From Candidatus Rifleibacteriota bacterium (GTDB lineage: Bacteria > UBP17 > UBA6191 > JACPRK01), in contig JACQZL010000083.1 in the NCBI GenBank assembly GCA_016213865.1, positions 1-5,490 on the forward strand: DNA of 5,490 nucleotides, in the 5' to 3' direction. Numbering within the stretch: the first letter of the stretch is position 1; each line of letters starts with the position of its first letter. This document shows, piece by piece, positions 5,081 to 5,490 of the stretch. Made by a program: the position numbers and the translations under genes. Below the pieces are notes generated by a model. That model searched no databases, was not told where the DNA came from, and worked only from the letters and a program-made list of their open reading frames with translations.

Positions 5081-5490
5081 ATGAAGAGATCGACCGGTCA
5101 TCGCGGTCTTGCCTCGTGGGGAGCAAGATGGCTCGTCCTTGCGATCGTGATGGCTGCAGCCCTGGGGTTCGCCGCGCAGCCCGCGGCCGCGCAGCCGGGC
5201 ACCTGGTGCTTCAACGAGTCTCCCCCGGGCGACGTCGGTGCGGGGTTCAGTGGGCCCAACGGCTGGTACTACGTCGGGGTCGACACCGGGATCGACGGCA
5301 GCGGCCCGGGGGTGTGCGTTGTCACTCCCGGGGAATCGCCCGGGACCATCGTCGCGGTCCAGCACTACCGCCCCACGAAGGTCACCTACGGAAAGATCCC
5401 CGTCTGCGTGGCCGGGGTCTGCAAGGACGTTCCCTGGGTCCCGGTGATGGTGGACACCGGCTACAGCGTCTACGTCATCGGCGTGGGATG
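5081..5490 (+). CDS. Secreted protein of unknown family, 3' partial
   Basis: The frame opens at ATG 5081, follows a good ribosome binding site and stays open to the right edge (136 codons seen). An in-frame TGA at 5063-5065 rules out a longer start. The N-terminus is a standard Sec signal peptide: basic KRSTGHRG, hydrophobic LVLAIVMAAALGFAA (about residues 18-32), and a probable cleavage after AAA at residue 37 (AAA|QPGTW). The mature part is rich in Gly, Val, Pro and Tyr, with four cysteines at 43, 79, 109 and 114. The CVAGVCKD pair (109-114) suggests disulfides and an extracytoplasmic fold, probably beta-rich. No catalytic motif or known domain is recognised. The start codon context and codon usage look genuine. 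Confidence 0.8.
   Translation, partial: MKRSTGHRGLASWGARWLVLAIVMAAALGFAAQPAAAQPGTWCFNESPPGDVGAGFSGPNGWYYVGVDTGIDGSGPGVCVVTPGESPGTIVAVQHYRPTKVTYGKIPVCVAGVCKDVPWVPVMVDTGYSVYVIGVG

Noticed and set aside
4937..5365. A 142-codon open frame on the - strand at the right end
   Set aside because: It is low-complexity Arg/Gly/Pro sequence opposite a + strand gene that has a signal peptide and ribosome binding site.

Overview
The window is GC-rich bacterial DNA that looks like an accessory region: gene remnants, a toxin-antitoxin locus and an insertion sequence between two secreted-protein genes. The bias toward G/C, the AbiEi family and a promoter placed so that the mRNA would start at the start codon (leaderless) all suit an actinobacterium-like host. 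Other high-GC phyla cannot be excluded, and no marker gene fixes the taxon.

Left part (1-994, + strand). A matrixin-like secreted zinc metalloprotease enters from the left edge with most of its signal peptide. Its zinc site and Met-turn are intact, but the reading frame loses family likeness near 655-665. From there to 994 another + frame carries what looks like the C-terminal half of an unrelated small protein, possibly DUF6933-like. This reads as a deletion scar joining two broken genes.

Middle part (991-2469, - strand). This is a type IV toxin-antitoxin (AbiE) operon read right to left. The AbiEi antitoxin (1817-2434) looks intact, with a promoter TTGATG-N16-TATACT-N7-ATG and a palindrome over the -10. 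The AbiEii nucleotidyltransferase toxin (991-1820) starts inside the antitoxin stop codon (GTGA overlap) but is broken near 1195-1212 by a frame change, with about 15-20 codons missing. The locus therefore appears to keep the antitoxin and to have lost the toxin.

Right-middle (2521-4693). This is a complete-looking insertion sequence of about 2.17 kb, bounded by imperfect terminal inverted repeats that start CAGG and share TCAAAGTA. It encodes a 626-residue protein on the - strand: an N-terminal DUF4338 domain (the family of the Druantia protein DruA) fused to an ISAs1-type DDE transposase with all three catalytic acids visible. The element lies 52 bp upstream of the abiE -35 box, in the same orientation. 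No clean target duplication flanks it.

Right end (4694-5490). A 387-bp non-coding stretch holds a 101-bp unit repeated twice in tandem. Each copy ends in a CA microsatellite (13 and 15 nt) and contains a promoter-like TTGACC-N17-TACGAA. It is followed by the start of a secreted, cysteine-containing protein of unknown family, which runs off the right edge.
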